From Rhizobium sp. P32RR-XVIII (GTDB lineage: Bacteria; Pseudomonadota; Alphaproteobacteria; Rhizobiales; Rhizobiaceae), in NCBI RefSeq assembly GCF_012641395.1, contig NZ_JABAIH010000003.1, positions 62,001-126,000 of the forward strand: a stretch of 64,000 nt of DNA. The letters are read 5' to 3'. A program made the translations under genes and the position numbers. Positions 36,442 to 45,649 of the stretch are shown piece by piece. How positions within the stretch are numbered: position 1 is the first letter of the stretch; each line of letters opens with the position of its first letter. Below the pieces are notes generated by a model, which did not search any database, was not told the origin of the DNA, and saw only the letters and a program-made list of their open reading frames with translations.

Positions 36442-36708
36442 CTAGCGCTTGGCCATGTGACAGAGCGGTTTCCGGACAGCGCCCGCAGCGCAAACCGCGT
36501 CATTATCACTGACGCGCATGAGGCGGCCGCTGGCACGCAACCTGTCGATGAGGTCGGTCCCGTCGGGAGAAGCCCTTGTCATCTCGAGCTGTTCGAACTC
36601 GGCGGCCGCTTGACCCCAGTTCTCCCCGTCGCGTCCATAGGGGCGCCCTTCGGCCTCCCAGATGGCGTACGCCCGCTGGCTGATCCAATCTTCCTTACTA
36701 CGAACCAT
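36442..36708 (-). CDS. DUF2934 family small protein
   Basis: An 88-residue product whose first 35 residues (DWISQRAYAIWEAEGRPYG, then ENW) match DUF2934 and the protein at 544-786 (EWIAQRAYALWEQCGRLDGG). The C-terminal half is unlike that copy. The family has no assigned activity. The ribosome-binding site is weak (TTGGGG). No sigma factor accompanies this copy. Confidence 0.65.
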   Translation of the reverse strand: MVRSKEDWISQRAYAIWEAEGRPYGRDGENWGQAAAEFEQLEMTRASPDGTDLIDRLRASGRLMRVSDNDAVCAAGAVRKPLCHMAKR

Positions 36709-36837
36709 GACGCCCCAACCCGAAACGTAAATAGCATGATTAAAAGCTACGAGATTTCGCTTACGGAGTGGTTACTTCCCAAAGAGAATTTTGAAGCGAA
36801 CTGCTTGTAGGCCGCATCGAAGAAAACGACCTTTGCT

Positions 36838-37235
36838 TCAGTCCTTCCGCTCGGCAAGCTCAATAAGGATGCCATCGGGATCGCGCAGAAAAGCGGCCTT
36901 GTGCAGAACTTCGGAATTGTAAGCGAGACGCGGGCGCTCCTTTACCTCAACGCCCGCCGCTTCAAGCTTCGCGAAGGTTTCGTCGACGCTGTCGAACAGA
37001 AACGTCAGGTGGCGCAGCCCGCGGCACCTTCCGGCACGTCCGTCGCTCGCGCTGCGCCATTCGCAGGTGCGAACATTTCCAGCATGCCGCCCCCGGCGTC
37101 GAGAAATGCGACGTGCGAGCCATCCGGCATTACTTTGCGCAAATGCAGGCGAAGACCGAGCATGCCACAGTAGAATCCGATGGCGCAATCCATGTCGCTC
37201 ATCGTCATGCCGATATGTTCGAAAGATTTTAGCAT
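36838..37235 (-). pseudogene. VOC/glyoxalase family gene broken by a frameshift
   Basis: The N-terminal part (MLKSFEHIGMTMSDMDCAIG to DVPEGAAG) and the C-terminal part (LRHLTFLFDSVDETFAKLE to LIELAERKD) together make one complete VOC-fold protein of about 130 residues, but lie in different frames. The break is near 37017-37022, where a single missing C (GGCTG for expected GGCCTG) explains the shift and brings a stop four codons later. The start is well supported (GGGAGGAG five bases before the ATG at 37235). Either a real recent pseudogene or a sequencing error. VOC enzymes bind a metal and act on small molecules such as methylglyoxal adducts. Confidence 0.8.
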
Positions 37236-37420
37236 GCAGACTCCTCCCACAGATAACGCGGGAGCTGACAGCGATGCCTTGCCGCCGTCAACCCCTCATC
37301 CGTGTGCTGGCGCACCGGAGCGTTCGCTTGCGATCCTCGACCACGGGCGTTATCTGGTTTGAGTGGCCGCGGCGCCACTGTGCTACGAAATCCTGCGGCA
37401 TCCGCATAAGGAGACAGGGC

Positions 37421-38065
37421 ATGCGCAAAGCGATCATCGTCTGGGGCGGCTGGCAGGGTCACGAGCCGGAGCAATGCGCGGCCGTCGTCGGCCAGCTGCT
37501 GCGCGAAGACGGATTTTCCGTTGACGTGACCAGCGATCTCGACATCTTCGGCTCGCCGGTGATCGCGAAGGCGGATCTGGTGGTTCCGATCATTACCGGC
37601 GAAAAGCTGGAGAAGGCCCACGCGGATGCGCTGGTAGAAGCCGTTCGCGGCGGCCTTGGTCTCGGCGGCCACCATGGCGCGCTTGCCACCTCTTTCAAGG
37701 AAAGCGCCCCTTTCCGCTATGTCTCCGGCGTCACCTGGGTTTCACATCCGGGTAACATCATCGACTTCCGCGTGAACGTCAGCCGGCAAAACGACCCCTT
37801 GATGCATGGCATACCGGATTTCGACTACCGCTCGGAGCAGTACTACCTGCACTACGATCCCTCCGTCGAAATCCTCGCAACGACGACGTTTACCGGCGAA
37901 CACGACGCTGCAGCCCGCAACGTCGTGATGCCTGTCGTATTCAAACGCCATTTCGGCGCAGGCCGCGTCTTCTATTCCGCGCTTGGCCATGCTGCAGCCG
38001 AGTTCGACCATCCATACATGCCTCTCATCCTTCGCCGCGGCCTGGCCTGGGCTGCACGGCGGTAG
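37421..38065 (+). CDS. ThuA-domain protein
   Basis: A 214-residue protein of the ThuA (trehalose-utilisation, class I glutamine-amidotransferase-like) family: KAIIVWGGWQGHEPEQCA at the N-terminus, GGLGLGGHHGA in the middle and VMPVVFKRHFGAGRVFYSAL near the end. ThuA family members sit in sugar catabolic operons and their activity is poorly defined. AAGGAG lies seven bases before the ATG at 37421. The frame is open far upstream (37067) but that section is the antisense of the VOC gene. A possible terminator follows. Confidence 0.85.
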   Translation: MRKAIIVWGGWQGHEPEQCAAVVGQLLREDGFSVDVTSDLDIFGSPVIAKADLVVPIITGEKLEKAHADALVEAVRGGLGLGGHHGALATSFKESAPFRYVSGVTWVSHPGNIIDFRVNVSRQNDPLMHGIPDFDYRSEQYYLHYDPSVEILATTTFTGEHDAAARNVVMPVVFKRHFGAGRVFYSALGHAAAEFDHPYMPLILRRGLAWAARR

Positions 38066-38097
38066 CCTCTGCGGCCGATGCCGAACAGCATAGAGTC

Positions 38098-38124
38098 CCG
38101 CGACCGTCGTTCCCGTCGCGGTTT
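38098..38124 (+). terminator. Possible weak terminator after the ThuA-like gene
   Basis: CCGCGAC pairs with GTCGCGG over a ten-base loop and is followed by only three T residues. The short T-run makes it uncertain. Confidence 0.4.
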
Positions 38125-38222
38125 GAGCTTGCCCCGCCGGTAGAGATGTGATCGATATCGCGCGCTGCCGAAGGCGGCAAGATAAGGATCATCTGTAGAG
38201 TTCGATCGCGATGGAGGTTATC

Positions 38223-39380
38223 ATGTCCCAGCTTCTCGACCCCGCCTCATCAGGTGGCTTGTTTGTTGGCCGCGCCTGGAACCCGGAGGCGGCTGGCCCC
38301 GCGATCGTCACGCTTCGGGATGGACAGGTCGTCGACATCACATCCAGGGAAGCGCCGACATTGAGTGCGCTTTTGGAGAAAGCCGATCCGGCAGCTTTCG
38401 TTCGTGAGGCCAAGGGCAAGACGCTCGGCTCCGTTGACGCGATTGCGGCAAACAGCACCGGCAGTCCTGACGCTTCAAAACCCTATTTTCTGGCGCCGGC
38501 CGATCTTCAGGCTGTGAAGGCCTGCGGGGTGACCTTTGCACAATCGATGATCGAGCGCGTGATCGAGGAGAAGGCTGCAGGCAATCCTGATCGCGCGGCC
38601 TCGATCCGCGACCGCGTCGGCGTGCTGATCGGCGGCAGCCTTGCCAATATCAAGGCGGGCTCGCCGCAAGCGGCCAAGGTCAAGCAGGCGCTGATCGATG
38701 AGGGGATGTGGTCACAATATCTCGAAGTCGGCATCGGACCGGACGCCGAAGTCTTCACGAAGTCGCCGGTGCTATCCTCTGTCGGCTGGGGTGCCGATGT
38801 CGGCCTGCATCCGATCTCCACCTGGAACAACCCGGAGCCCGAGATCGTGCTCGCGGTCAACAGCCGCGGAGAGATCAAGGGCGCAACGCTCGGCAACGAC
38901 GTCAACCTGCGCGATGTCGAGGGCCGTTCGGCACTGCTGCTCGGCAAGGCGAAGGACAACAACGCCTCCTGCTCCATCGGTCCCTTCCTGCGCCTGTTCG
39001 ACGCGAGCTATGGCCTTGACGACGTGCGCCGGGCTGAGCTCGACCTGAAGGTCACCGGACAGGACGGCTTCGTGCTTCACGGCAAGAGCTCGATGTCGAA
39101 GATCAGCCGCGACCCGACCGATCTCGTCAAGCAGACCTGTGGAGCGCACCATCAGTATCCGGATGGCTTCATGCTGTTCCTCGGTACGCTTTTTGCGCCG
39201 ACACAAGATCGGGACGCTCCCAATCAGGGCTTCACGCACAAGGTCGGCGATGTGGTCGAGATTTCTTCCGCCGGTCTCGGAACGCTCGTCAATACCGTTC
39301 GGCTCTCGACCGAATGCCCTCCATGGACGTTCGGTATTTCGGCACTGATGGCGAACCTCGCCCAGCGGGGCCTGCTTTGA
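38223..39380 (+). CDS. Fumarylacetoacetate hydrolase family protein
   Basis: A 385-residue protein of the FAH fold, close in length and layout to 2-keto-3-deoxy-sugar-acid dehydratases/hydrolases. The metal-binding NNPEPEIVLAV and the preceding VGIGPDAEVF segment carry the conserved acidic residues; NDVNLRDVEG is typical of the fold. It probably acts on a 2-keto-3-deoxy acid in sugar catabolism, exact substrate unknown. The ATG at 38223 has GGAGG five bases upstream. It is followed by a tiny membrane-protein gene 52 bases on. Confidence 0.85.
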   Translation: MSQLLDPASSGGLFVGRAWNPEAAGPAIVTLRDGQVVDITSREAPTLSALLEKADPAAFVREAKGKTLGSVDAIAANSTGSPDASKPYFLAPADLQAVKACGVTFAQSMIERVIEEKAAGNPDRAASIRDRVGVLIGGSLANIKAGSPQAAKVKQALIDEGMWSQYLEVGIGPDAEVFTKSPVLSSVGWGADVGLHPISTWNNPEPEIVLAVNSRGEIKGATLGNDVNLRDVEGRSALLLGKAKDNNASCSIGPFLRLFDASYGLDDVRRAELDLKVTGQDGFVLHGKSSMSKISRDPTDLVKQTCGAHHQYPDGFMLFLGTLFAPTQDRDAPNQGFTHKVGDVVEISSAGLGTLVNTVRLSTECPPWTFGISALMANLAQRGLL

Positions 39381-39432
39381 TTATGCCAGGCACCAAATGT
39401 CCTCAGCGGCGCAATCAGGTTAGGACGCCTTG

Positions 39433-39585
39433 ATGGATGATAACGTCATCAAATTTCAAAGGCCGAAGCCGCCCCGCAAGCCGAATCCGGCGCTGCGAAA
39501 GCTTCTCGTGGTACTGACCATCCTTATTCTGCTCGGCGCCGCCTGGGGCTATTTCACATTCTTCGGCGGACAGCCGGCGCCCTGA
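39433..39585 (+). CDS. Small membrane protein, 50 residues
   Basis: Too short to notice easily but well formed: AGGA seven bases before the ATG, product starting MDDNVIKFQRPKPPRKPNPA, then one membrane helix (LLVVLTILILLGAAWGYFTF) and a short tail ending QPAP. The proline- and lysine-rich N-terminus is probably cytoplasmic. No family was recognised. It lies between the FAH-family gene and the convergent methylmalonyl-CoA mutase gene. Confidence 0.65.
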   Translation: MDDNVIKFQRPKPPRKPNPALRKLLVVLTILILLGAAWGYFTFFGGQPAP

Positions 39586-39598
39586 GCTGCCGGCGGCT

Positions 39599-41737
39599 TC
39601 AGGTGTTTCGCCTGATGCCCTGAAGGAGATCGAGCACCGAGTTTGCGGCATCGAGCACATGGGTTCCAGGCCCGAAGATGGCGGAAACGCCGTTTTCGGC
39701 CAGAAACTGATAATCCTGCCGCGGAATGACGCCGCCGCAGATGACGATGACATCTCCACCGCCGTTTGCTCGCAACGCTTCGACGAGCTGCGGCAGCAGT
39801 GTCTTGTGGCCGGCCGCAAGCGATGAGACGCCAATGACATTGACGTTTTCGCCGATCGCCATCCGGGCAGCCTCCTCCGGCGTCTGAAACAGCGGACCGG
39901 CAAGCACGTCGAAGCCTATGTCGCCGAAAGCCGACGCGATCACCTTCGCGCCTCGGTCATGTCCGTCCTGGCCGAGTTTGGCGACCATGATCTTCGGCTT
40001 GCGCCCAAGCGCGCCGGTTACCTCCGACATCCGGCTTTTCAATACGGCGAGTTCCGGCTCATCGCGATAGGCCTCGCCGTAGACGTCCTTGATGACCTCG
40101 GGCGTGGCGACGTGATCGCCGAAGGCCTTGCGCATTGCATCGGAGATTTCACCGACGGTCGCGCGCGCCCGCGCTGCCTCGACCGCCGCAGCCAGCAGAT
40201 TGCCTTGGCCGCTACGCGCAACCTCTGAAAGCGTGCTAAGTGTCTGGGCAATCGCGGCGCTGTCGCGTCGCCGCTTTGTTTCCTCGAGCCTTTTTATCTG
40301 CGCGCTTCGCACCGCGCTGTTGTCGATCTCGAGAATATCGATCGGGTGTTCATTCTCGAGCCGGTATTTGTTGACCCCGACGATCACCTCATCGCCCTTG
40401 TCCACCGCAGCCTGCCGCCGTGCCGCCGCTTCCTCGATCAGCCGCTTCGGCAGGCCGTCGTTGATGGCGCGCGTCATGCCGCCAAGCGCTTCGACCTGCT
40501 CGATCAGCGCCCATGCCTTTTCGGCAAGATCCTTCGTGAGCGTCTCGACATAATAAGAGCCGGCTAAGGGATCGACGACTTTGGTGACACCGGTCTCGTG
40601 CTGCAGGATCAGCTGCGTATTGCGCGCGATGCGGGCCGAAAACTCCGTCGGCAGCGCGATCGCCTCATCGAAGGAATTGGTGTGCAGCGACTGCGTGCCA
40701 CCGAGGACCGCCGACATCGCCCCGAAGGCGGTGCGTATGATGTTGTTGTAAGGATCCTGCTCCTGCAGCGACACGCCCGACGTCTGGCAATGAGTCCGCA
40801 GCATCAGCGAGGACGCCTTTTTCGGTTGGAACTCGTCCATGATCCGCGCCCAGAGCAACCGCGCGGCGCGCAGCTTCGCAGCCTCCATGAAAAAGTTCAT
40901 GCCGATCGCGAAGAAGAAGGACAGCCGTCCGGCGAAATCGTCGACGTTGAGGCCCTTGGCGATTGCGGCGCGGACATATTCCCGGCCGTCGGCGAGCGTG
41001 AAGGCAAGCTCCTGCACCAAGGTCGCACCGGCCTCCTGCATGTGGTAGCCGGAAATCGAAATCGAATTGAACTTCGGCATTTCCTTCGCCGTATATTCGA
41101 TGATGTCGGCGACGATCCGCATCGAAGGTTCTGGCGGATAGATATAGGTGTTGCGGACCATGAACTCCTTCAGGATATCGTTCTGAATGGTTCCGGAAAG
41201 CTCGGCCCGCGAAACGCCCTGCTCCTCGCCCGCGACGATGAAGGAGGCGAGGATCGGGATCACGGCACCGTTCATGGTCATCGATACCGACATTTCATCC
41301 AGCGGAATGCCGTCGAAGAGGATCTTCATGTCCTCGACCGAGTCGATTGCGACTCCTGCCTTGCCGACGTCGCCGACGACGCGCGGATGGTCGCTGTCGT
41401 AGCCGCGGTGAGTGGCGAGATCGAAAGCGACCGATAGACCCTTCTGACCGGCAGCCAGATTGCGGCGGTAAAAGGCGTTGGAGTCCTCGGCCGTCGAGAA
41501 GCCCGCATATTGCCGGATCGTCCAAGGCCTGCCGACATACATCGTCGCGCGCGGCCCGCGAGTGAAAGGCGTAAATCCCGGCAGGGACTCGAGATGGCTC
41601 ACCCCTTCGAGATCGGCGGCGGTATAGAGCGGCTTGACGTCGATGCCCTCGGGCGTATGCCAGGTCAGCTTCTCCTGCGACCCGCCAATCTCCTTTTCGG
41701 CGAGTGCGGCCCAATCCGCGAGCGTCTTCTCGGTCAT
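39599..41737 (-). CDS. bhbA: Methylmalonyl-CoA mutase (single-chain)
   Basis: A 712-residue cobalamin enzyme interconverting (R)-methylmalonyl-CoA and succinyl-CoA, used in propionate, odd-chain and branched substrate use and linked to polyhydroxybutyrate metabolism in rhizobia. The N-terminal TIM-barrel part has [15 protein letters not shown] and [20 protein letters not shown]; the C-terminal B12 domain (from about 580) has the cobalt-ligand motif DGHDRG and [12 protein letters not shown]. Single-chain architecture with both parts matches BhbA of S. meliloti. The ATG at 41737 has GGAGGA four bases upstream. Confidence 0.95.
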   Translation of the reverse strand: MTEKTLADWAALAEKEIGGSQEKLTWHTPEGIDVKPLYTAADLEGVSHLESLPGFTPFTRGPRATMYVGRPWTIRQYAGFSTAEDSNAFYRRNLAAGQKGLSVAFDLATHRGYDSDHPRVVGDVGKAGVAIDSVEDMKILFDGIPLDEMSVSMTMNGAVIPILASFIVAGEEQGVSRAELSGTIQNDILKEFMVRNTYIYPPEPSMRIVADIIEYTAKEMPKFNSISISGYHMQEAGATLVQELAFTLADGREYVRAAIAKGLNVDDFAGRLSFFFAIGMNFFMEAAKLRAARLLWARIMDEFQPKKASSLMLRTHCQTSGVSLQEQDPYNNIIRTAFGAMSAVLGGTQSLHTNSFDEAIALPTEFSARIARNTQLILQHETGVTKVVDPLAGSYYVETLTKDLAEKAWALIEQVEALGGMTRAINDGLPKRLIEEAAARRQAAVDKGDEVIVGVNKYRLENEHPIDILEIDNSAVRSAQIKRLEETKRRRDSAAIAQTLSTLSEVARSGQGNLLAAAVEAARARATVGEISDAMRKAFGDHVATPEVIKDVYGEAYRDEPELAVLKSRMSEVTGALGRKPKIMVAKLGQDGHDRGAKVIASAFGDIGFDVLAGPLFQTPEEAARMAIGENVNVIGVSSLAAGHKTLLPQLVEALRANGGGDVIVICGGVIPRQDYQFLAENGVSAIFGPGTHVLDAANSVLDLLQGIRRNT

Positions 41738-41829
41738 GTCATCCTCCGGCATTTCCTTGCGCCGCACGCTATCACTGGAATAGCATGCGGCGCGATAGGG
41801 CCTTAGGATAATTCACGCGTGGCGGCGCG

Positions 41830-43032
41830 TCACGCCACCCGGTACCTCGGAATGCGCGGCAGGAAGATCGTGAACAGGCCAAGCAGCGGCAGGTACGAGC
41901 AGATCTTGTAGACGAAGGCAATGCCGTGGCTGTCGGCGAAATCGCCGAGGAAGGCAGCGCCGAGACCGCCCGCGCCGAAGGCGAAGCCGAAGAACACGCC
42001 GGCAATGAGCCCGACGCGGCCGGGCACCAGTTCCTGCGCGAAGACGACGATCGCCGAGAAGGCGGAGGCGAAGATCAGGCCGATGACGACGCTGAGCACG
42101 CAGGTCCAGAAGAAATTCGCATAGGGCAGCAGCAACGCGAAGGGAATGACGCCGAGGATCGAGAACCAGATGACGAAGCGCGCGCCGAACCTGTCGCCGA
42201 TCGGCCCGCCGAGGAAGGTGCCGACGGCGACCGAACCCAGGAAGAGGAACAGCATGACCTGCGCCGACTGGACGCTCAGCTGGAACTTCTCGATGACGTA
42301 GAAGGTGAAGTAGCTCGACATGCTGGCCATGTAGACATTCTTCGTCGCAGTCAGAAGCACGAGGATCAGCAGCGTCCAGACGACGCGGCTCTTCGGCAGC
42401 GGCAGGGCGCGGCTGACGGCCGGCTTGCCGGCGTTCTGGCGGCGATGGCTTATGTACCAGTTGCCGACGCGCGCAAGCACGATCATGCCGACGACGGCGA
42501 TGACGGCGAGCCAGGAAACGCTGTGCTGGCCGAGCGGCAGCACGATGAAGGCGGCCAGCAGCGGGCCGATTGCCTGTCCGGCATTGCCCCCGACCTGGAA
42601 GAAGGATTGCGCGAAGCCGTGGCGGCCGCCGGACGCAAGCCGCGCGACGCGCGAGGATTCCGGATGGAAGACGGCCGAACCGAAGCCGATCAGGCTGGCG
42701 GCGACCAGCAGCAGTTCGAAGCTTCCGGCATTGCCAAGCAGCACGAGACCGCAGAAGGTGCTCGCCATGCCGACCGGCAGCGAATAGGGCATCGGCCAGC
42801 GGTCGGTCACGATGCCGACCATCGGCTGCAGGAGCGACGCGGTCACCTGGAACGTCATCGTCAATAGGCCGATCTGGACGAAGTCGAGATCGTAGTTCGC
42901 CTTGAAGAGCGGATAGAGCGAAGCGAGCAGCGACTGCATGATATCGTTCAGCATGTGGCAGAAGCTGACGGCCACAAGGATCGACATCGTCGTCTTCTCG
43001 AAGCGGGGCGCATTCTCGCTCAACACGGCCAT
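41830..43032 (-). CDS. MFS transporter, fosmidomycin-resistance (Fsr) type
   Basis: A 400-residue membrane protein with about twelve helices, with the MFS cytoplasmic loop as GIVTDRWPMP after the second helix and GGPIGDRFGARFV in the second half. The Fsr-like subgroup is suggested by FCHMLNDIMQSLLASLYPLF near the N-terminus and GSAVFHPESSRVA. These export drugs or small molecules in E. coli; the substrate here is unknown. The ATG at 43032 fits AGGAG at eight bases better than the one at 43038. The mutase gene lies 92 bases further along on the same strand. Confidence 0.85.
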   Translation of the reverse strand: MAVLSENAPRFEKTTMSILVAVSFCHMLNDIMQSLLASLYPLFKANYDLDFVQIGLLTMTFQVTASLLQPMVGIVTDRWPMPYSLPVGMASTFCGLVLLGNAGSFELLLVAASLIGFGSAVFHPESSRVARLASGGRHGFAQSFFQVGGNAGQAIGPLLAAFIVLPLGQHSVSWLAVIAVVGMIVLARVGNWYISHRRQNAGKPAVSRALPLPKSRVVWTLLILVLLTATKNVYMASMSSYFTFYVIEKFQLSVQSAQVMLFLFLGSVAVGTFLGGPIGDRFGARFVIWFSILGVIPFALLLPYANFFWTCVLSVVIGLIFASAFSAIVVFAQELVPGRVGLIAGVFFGFAFGAGGLGAAFLGDFADSHGIAFVYKICSYLPLLGLFTIFLPRIPRYRVA

Positions 43033-43360
43033 AAGCATTTCTCCTGCGGCCGGTTCAACGCCATGCCGCCATTGCTTTACATAAGATGATTTTGGCGATC
43101 GGAGCCTGGGGGCTAGTGTTCGGCGGCGGTCGCGTAAACAGCCTTTATCGCAACCTGCGCGTCAATTACAGGCCTGTTTTCGCAGGATCGGTACGCCCAG
43201 CCCATTTTTTATGCAGTTGTTCCGCGTAACAAGCCGCAGGGAGCTTACGAAGCGCACGCGATACGATCTGATCCTGGCTCCTCCCCGGGGCAGGAGAGCC
43301 CTCCCCGGCCATCGCCGGAGAAGGAATAACGCCTGAATGCAAGTCTTCCGCGCTCAAACG
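43033..43360. other. Intergenic region with GC-rich inverted repeats
   Basis: About 328 bases between the aldehyde oxidoreductase operon end and the MFS gene. At about 43270-43325 there are imperfect GC-rich inverted repeats (GGCTCCTCCCC and GGGGCAGGAGAGCC, then CCGGCCATCGCCGG), possibly a terminator or a dispersed intergenic palindrome. No gene seen. Confidence 0.4.
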
Positions 43361-45649
43361 TCAGATCAGCTTTTCCAGCGTGATCGGCAATTCCCGGATT
43401 CGTTTGCCGGTTGCGTGAAAGACGGCGTTGGCGATGGCAGGCGCGACGCCGACGATGCCGACTTCGCCGACGCCCTTGCCGCCCAATGCCGAGGCATTGT
43501 AATCCGGTACGCCGACCGAGATCACCTGGATATCCGGCACGTCCGAGTTCGTCGGCACCAGATAGTCGCCCATGTTGTTGTTGACGGTGCGGCCGTTGCG
43601 CAGGTCGACAAGGCCTTCTTCCAGCAGCGCCTGACCGATGCCCATGATGATGCCGCCGCGCCACTGGCTTTCCACCAGCCGCGGATTGTAGAGCCGGCCG
43701 CAGTCGAAGGCCGAAACCATGCGGGAAACCCGCACCGTGCCGAAATCCTCATCCACCCGCACTTCAGCAAAATGGGCGCACCAGCTGTGCATAGAATAGT
43801 CGCCCATGGTCGGCCCCTGCACCTTGGCCATCGTCGTCCAGGCCTGATGATGCTCCTGGGCGGTCGCGCCATCCGGCAGCGTGTTCCGGCGGATTTCGAT
43901 CTCGTCGCGGCCGAGCGCTGCCATCAGTTCCGGCAGGGTGAGCGACGGACCTTCGCCGCGCGGTGCGGCAACCCGCCCGTCGCTGAAGGTCAGCGTGTTG
44001 GCACCGGTCGCGCGCAGCGGCGACTTTGCGTCGCTGAGCGCCAGCCCGATCAGCTCGTCACGGGCGGCGGTTGCCGCCTTGTGCACGGCGCCGACGATGG
44101 AACCCGCCAGCATCGAGCCGCCGGCGATCGCCGAACCCGGCAGACGGGAATCGCCGAGATGGACCTCGACCTGGTCGACCGGAATGCCGAAGACCTCAGC
44201 CGCCGTCTGGGCGAGGATGGTGTAGGTCCCCTGCCCCATGTCGATCGCCCCGCTGACCACCTCGACGCGGCCATTCCCGAGAATGCGGATGATTGCCTCG
44301 CTTGGCGCCTGGATGACCGGGAACGTGCCGCAGCCGATGCCCCAGCCGATCAGGGTCTTACCATCACGCATGGAGCGCGGCGCATGATTGCGCTTCGACC
44401 AGCCGAAGGCTTCGGCGCCCTCGATCAAGGCTTCGCGGAGCCGGCGGGTCGCCCACGGCTTTCCGGACTGGTAGTCGTGATCGGCATCGTTCTTCAGCCG
44501 AAGTTCGAGCGGGTCCATGCCGAGCTTGTAGGCAAGCTCTTCCATGGCGCTTTCGATGCCGAAGGAGCTCGGGTTCTTGCCGGGGCCGCGCAGCGCCCCG
44601 GGCGTCACGGTATTGACCGGCACGACGCGGTGCTGCGACGAGAAATTCTCGACCTTGTAGAGGATGGGCGTCGCGGCACCCGTCTGCTCCGGCCAGACAG
44701 CGTAAGTCGACGTTTCGCTCGCGCCGCGATGAACGATGGCTCGGAGGATACCATCCTCCGACGCACCGAGCCTGAGCGTCTGGCGCGTCGCGGCGCGACC
44801 GCCATAGCTGGTGAAGTTCTGCGGGCGGGTGACCGCAAGTTTCACCGGCCGGCCGAGCTTTCTCGCCGCGAAGGCTGCCACTGCGCCATAGGCGAGCACC
44901 GCACCCTTGGAGCCGAAACCACCGCCGATGAAAGGCGAGATAAGGCGGACATTCTCATAGGGAATGTTGAACCATTCCGCATAGGTACGCGCCATGCCGT
45001 GCGACCATTGGCTGGGCTCCCAGACCGTCAGCTGGTCGCCGCCCCATTTCACCGTCAGTCCGTGCGGCTCCATCGCGGTGTGATACTCGCGGGGCGTGGA
45101 GTATTCCGCCTCGATCTGGACGGGTGCGGGGGCAAGCGCGGCTTCGGCATCGCCCCAGTCGGAGCTCAGGTGGTCCATCACGGTGCCTTCGCCCGCCTTC
45201 GGATCGCCGAGGCTCGCGATATAAGGGGCTTCCTCATAGGTGACGCTCACCAGCTTCGCGGCCTCCGCGGCCTGTTCCCGGCTTTCCGCGACCACGGCGG
45301 CGATTGTCTCGCCGTTGAACCGCACCTCGCGCGGCAGCGGAATATAGGGCTGGTTTTCCGGCCGGTTGCCAAACCAGTCGGTCGCGACGGTCATGCCAAA
45401 ATCGTCGTCCGGCGTCAGTACCATCAGCACGCCCGGCGCGGCAAGCGCGGCGGAGGCATCGATCGAGACCACGCGCCCGGCCGGAATGGTGCTCTGGACG
45501 AGCACGGCATGGGCCAGTCCTTCGACCGGATATTCCAGCGCATAGGTCGCAGCACCCGTGACCTTCAGGCCGCCTTCGAAGCGGGATTGACGGCCGCCGA
45601 TCATGCCGTCGGAGGCGTCGCCGTGTTTGCGGGGTTCCATGATGGTCAT
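43361..45649 (-). CDS. Aldehyde oxidoreductase molybdenum-binding subunit (xanthine dehydrogenase family, PaoC-like)
   Basis: A 762-residue molybdopterin-binding subunit. The N-terminal domain has VTGAATYALEY and VRFNGETIAAVVAES; the middle has PFIGGGFGSKG and the C-terminal active site GGKGVGEVGIVG with the catalytic glutamate of the family. It binds the molybdenum cofactor and oxidises aldehydes or N-heterocycles, substrate not readable. It overlaps the FAD-subunit gene by four bases (ATGA), the usual coupling in these operons. Confidence 0.93.
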   Translation of the reverse strand: MTIMEPRKHGDASDGMIGGRQSRFEGGLKVTGAATYALEYPVEGLAHAVLVQSTIPAGRVVSIDASAALAAPGVLMVLTPDDDFGMTVATDWFGNRPENQPYIPLPREVRFNGETIAAVVAESREQAAEAAKLVSVTYEEAPYIASLGDPKAGEGTVMDHLSSDWGDAEAALAPAPVQIEAEYSTPREYHTAMEPHGLTVKWGGDQLTVWEPSQWSHGMARTYAEWFNIPYENVRLISPFIGGGFGSKGAVLAYGAVAAFAARKLGRPVKLAVTRPQNFTSYGGRAATRQTLRLGASEDGILRAIVHRGASETSTYAVWPEQTGAATPILYKVENFSSQHRVVPVNTVTPGALRGPGKNPSSFGIESAMEELAYKLGMDPLELRLKNDADHDYQSGKPWATRRLREALIEGAEAFGWSKRNHAPRSMRDGKTLIGWGIGCGTFPVIQAPSEAIIRILGNGRVEVVSGAIDMGQGTYTILAQTAAEVFGIPVDQVEVHLGDSRLPGSAIAGGSMLAGSIVGAVHKAATAARDELIGLALSDAKSPLRATGANTLTFSDGRVAAPRGEGPSLTLPELMAALGRDEIEIRRNTLPDGATAQEHHQAWTTMAKVQGPTMGDYSMHSWCAHFAEVRVDEDFGTVRVSRMVSAFDCGRLYNPRLVESQWRGGIIMGIGQALLEEGLVDLRNGRTVNNNMGDYLVPTNSDVPDIQVISVGVPDYNASALGGKGVGEVGIVGVAPAIANAVFHATGKRIRELPITLEKLI

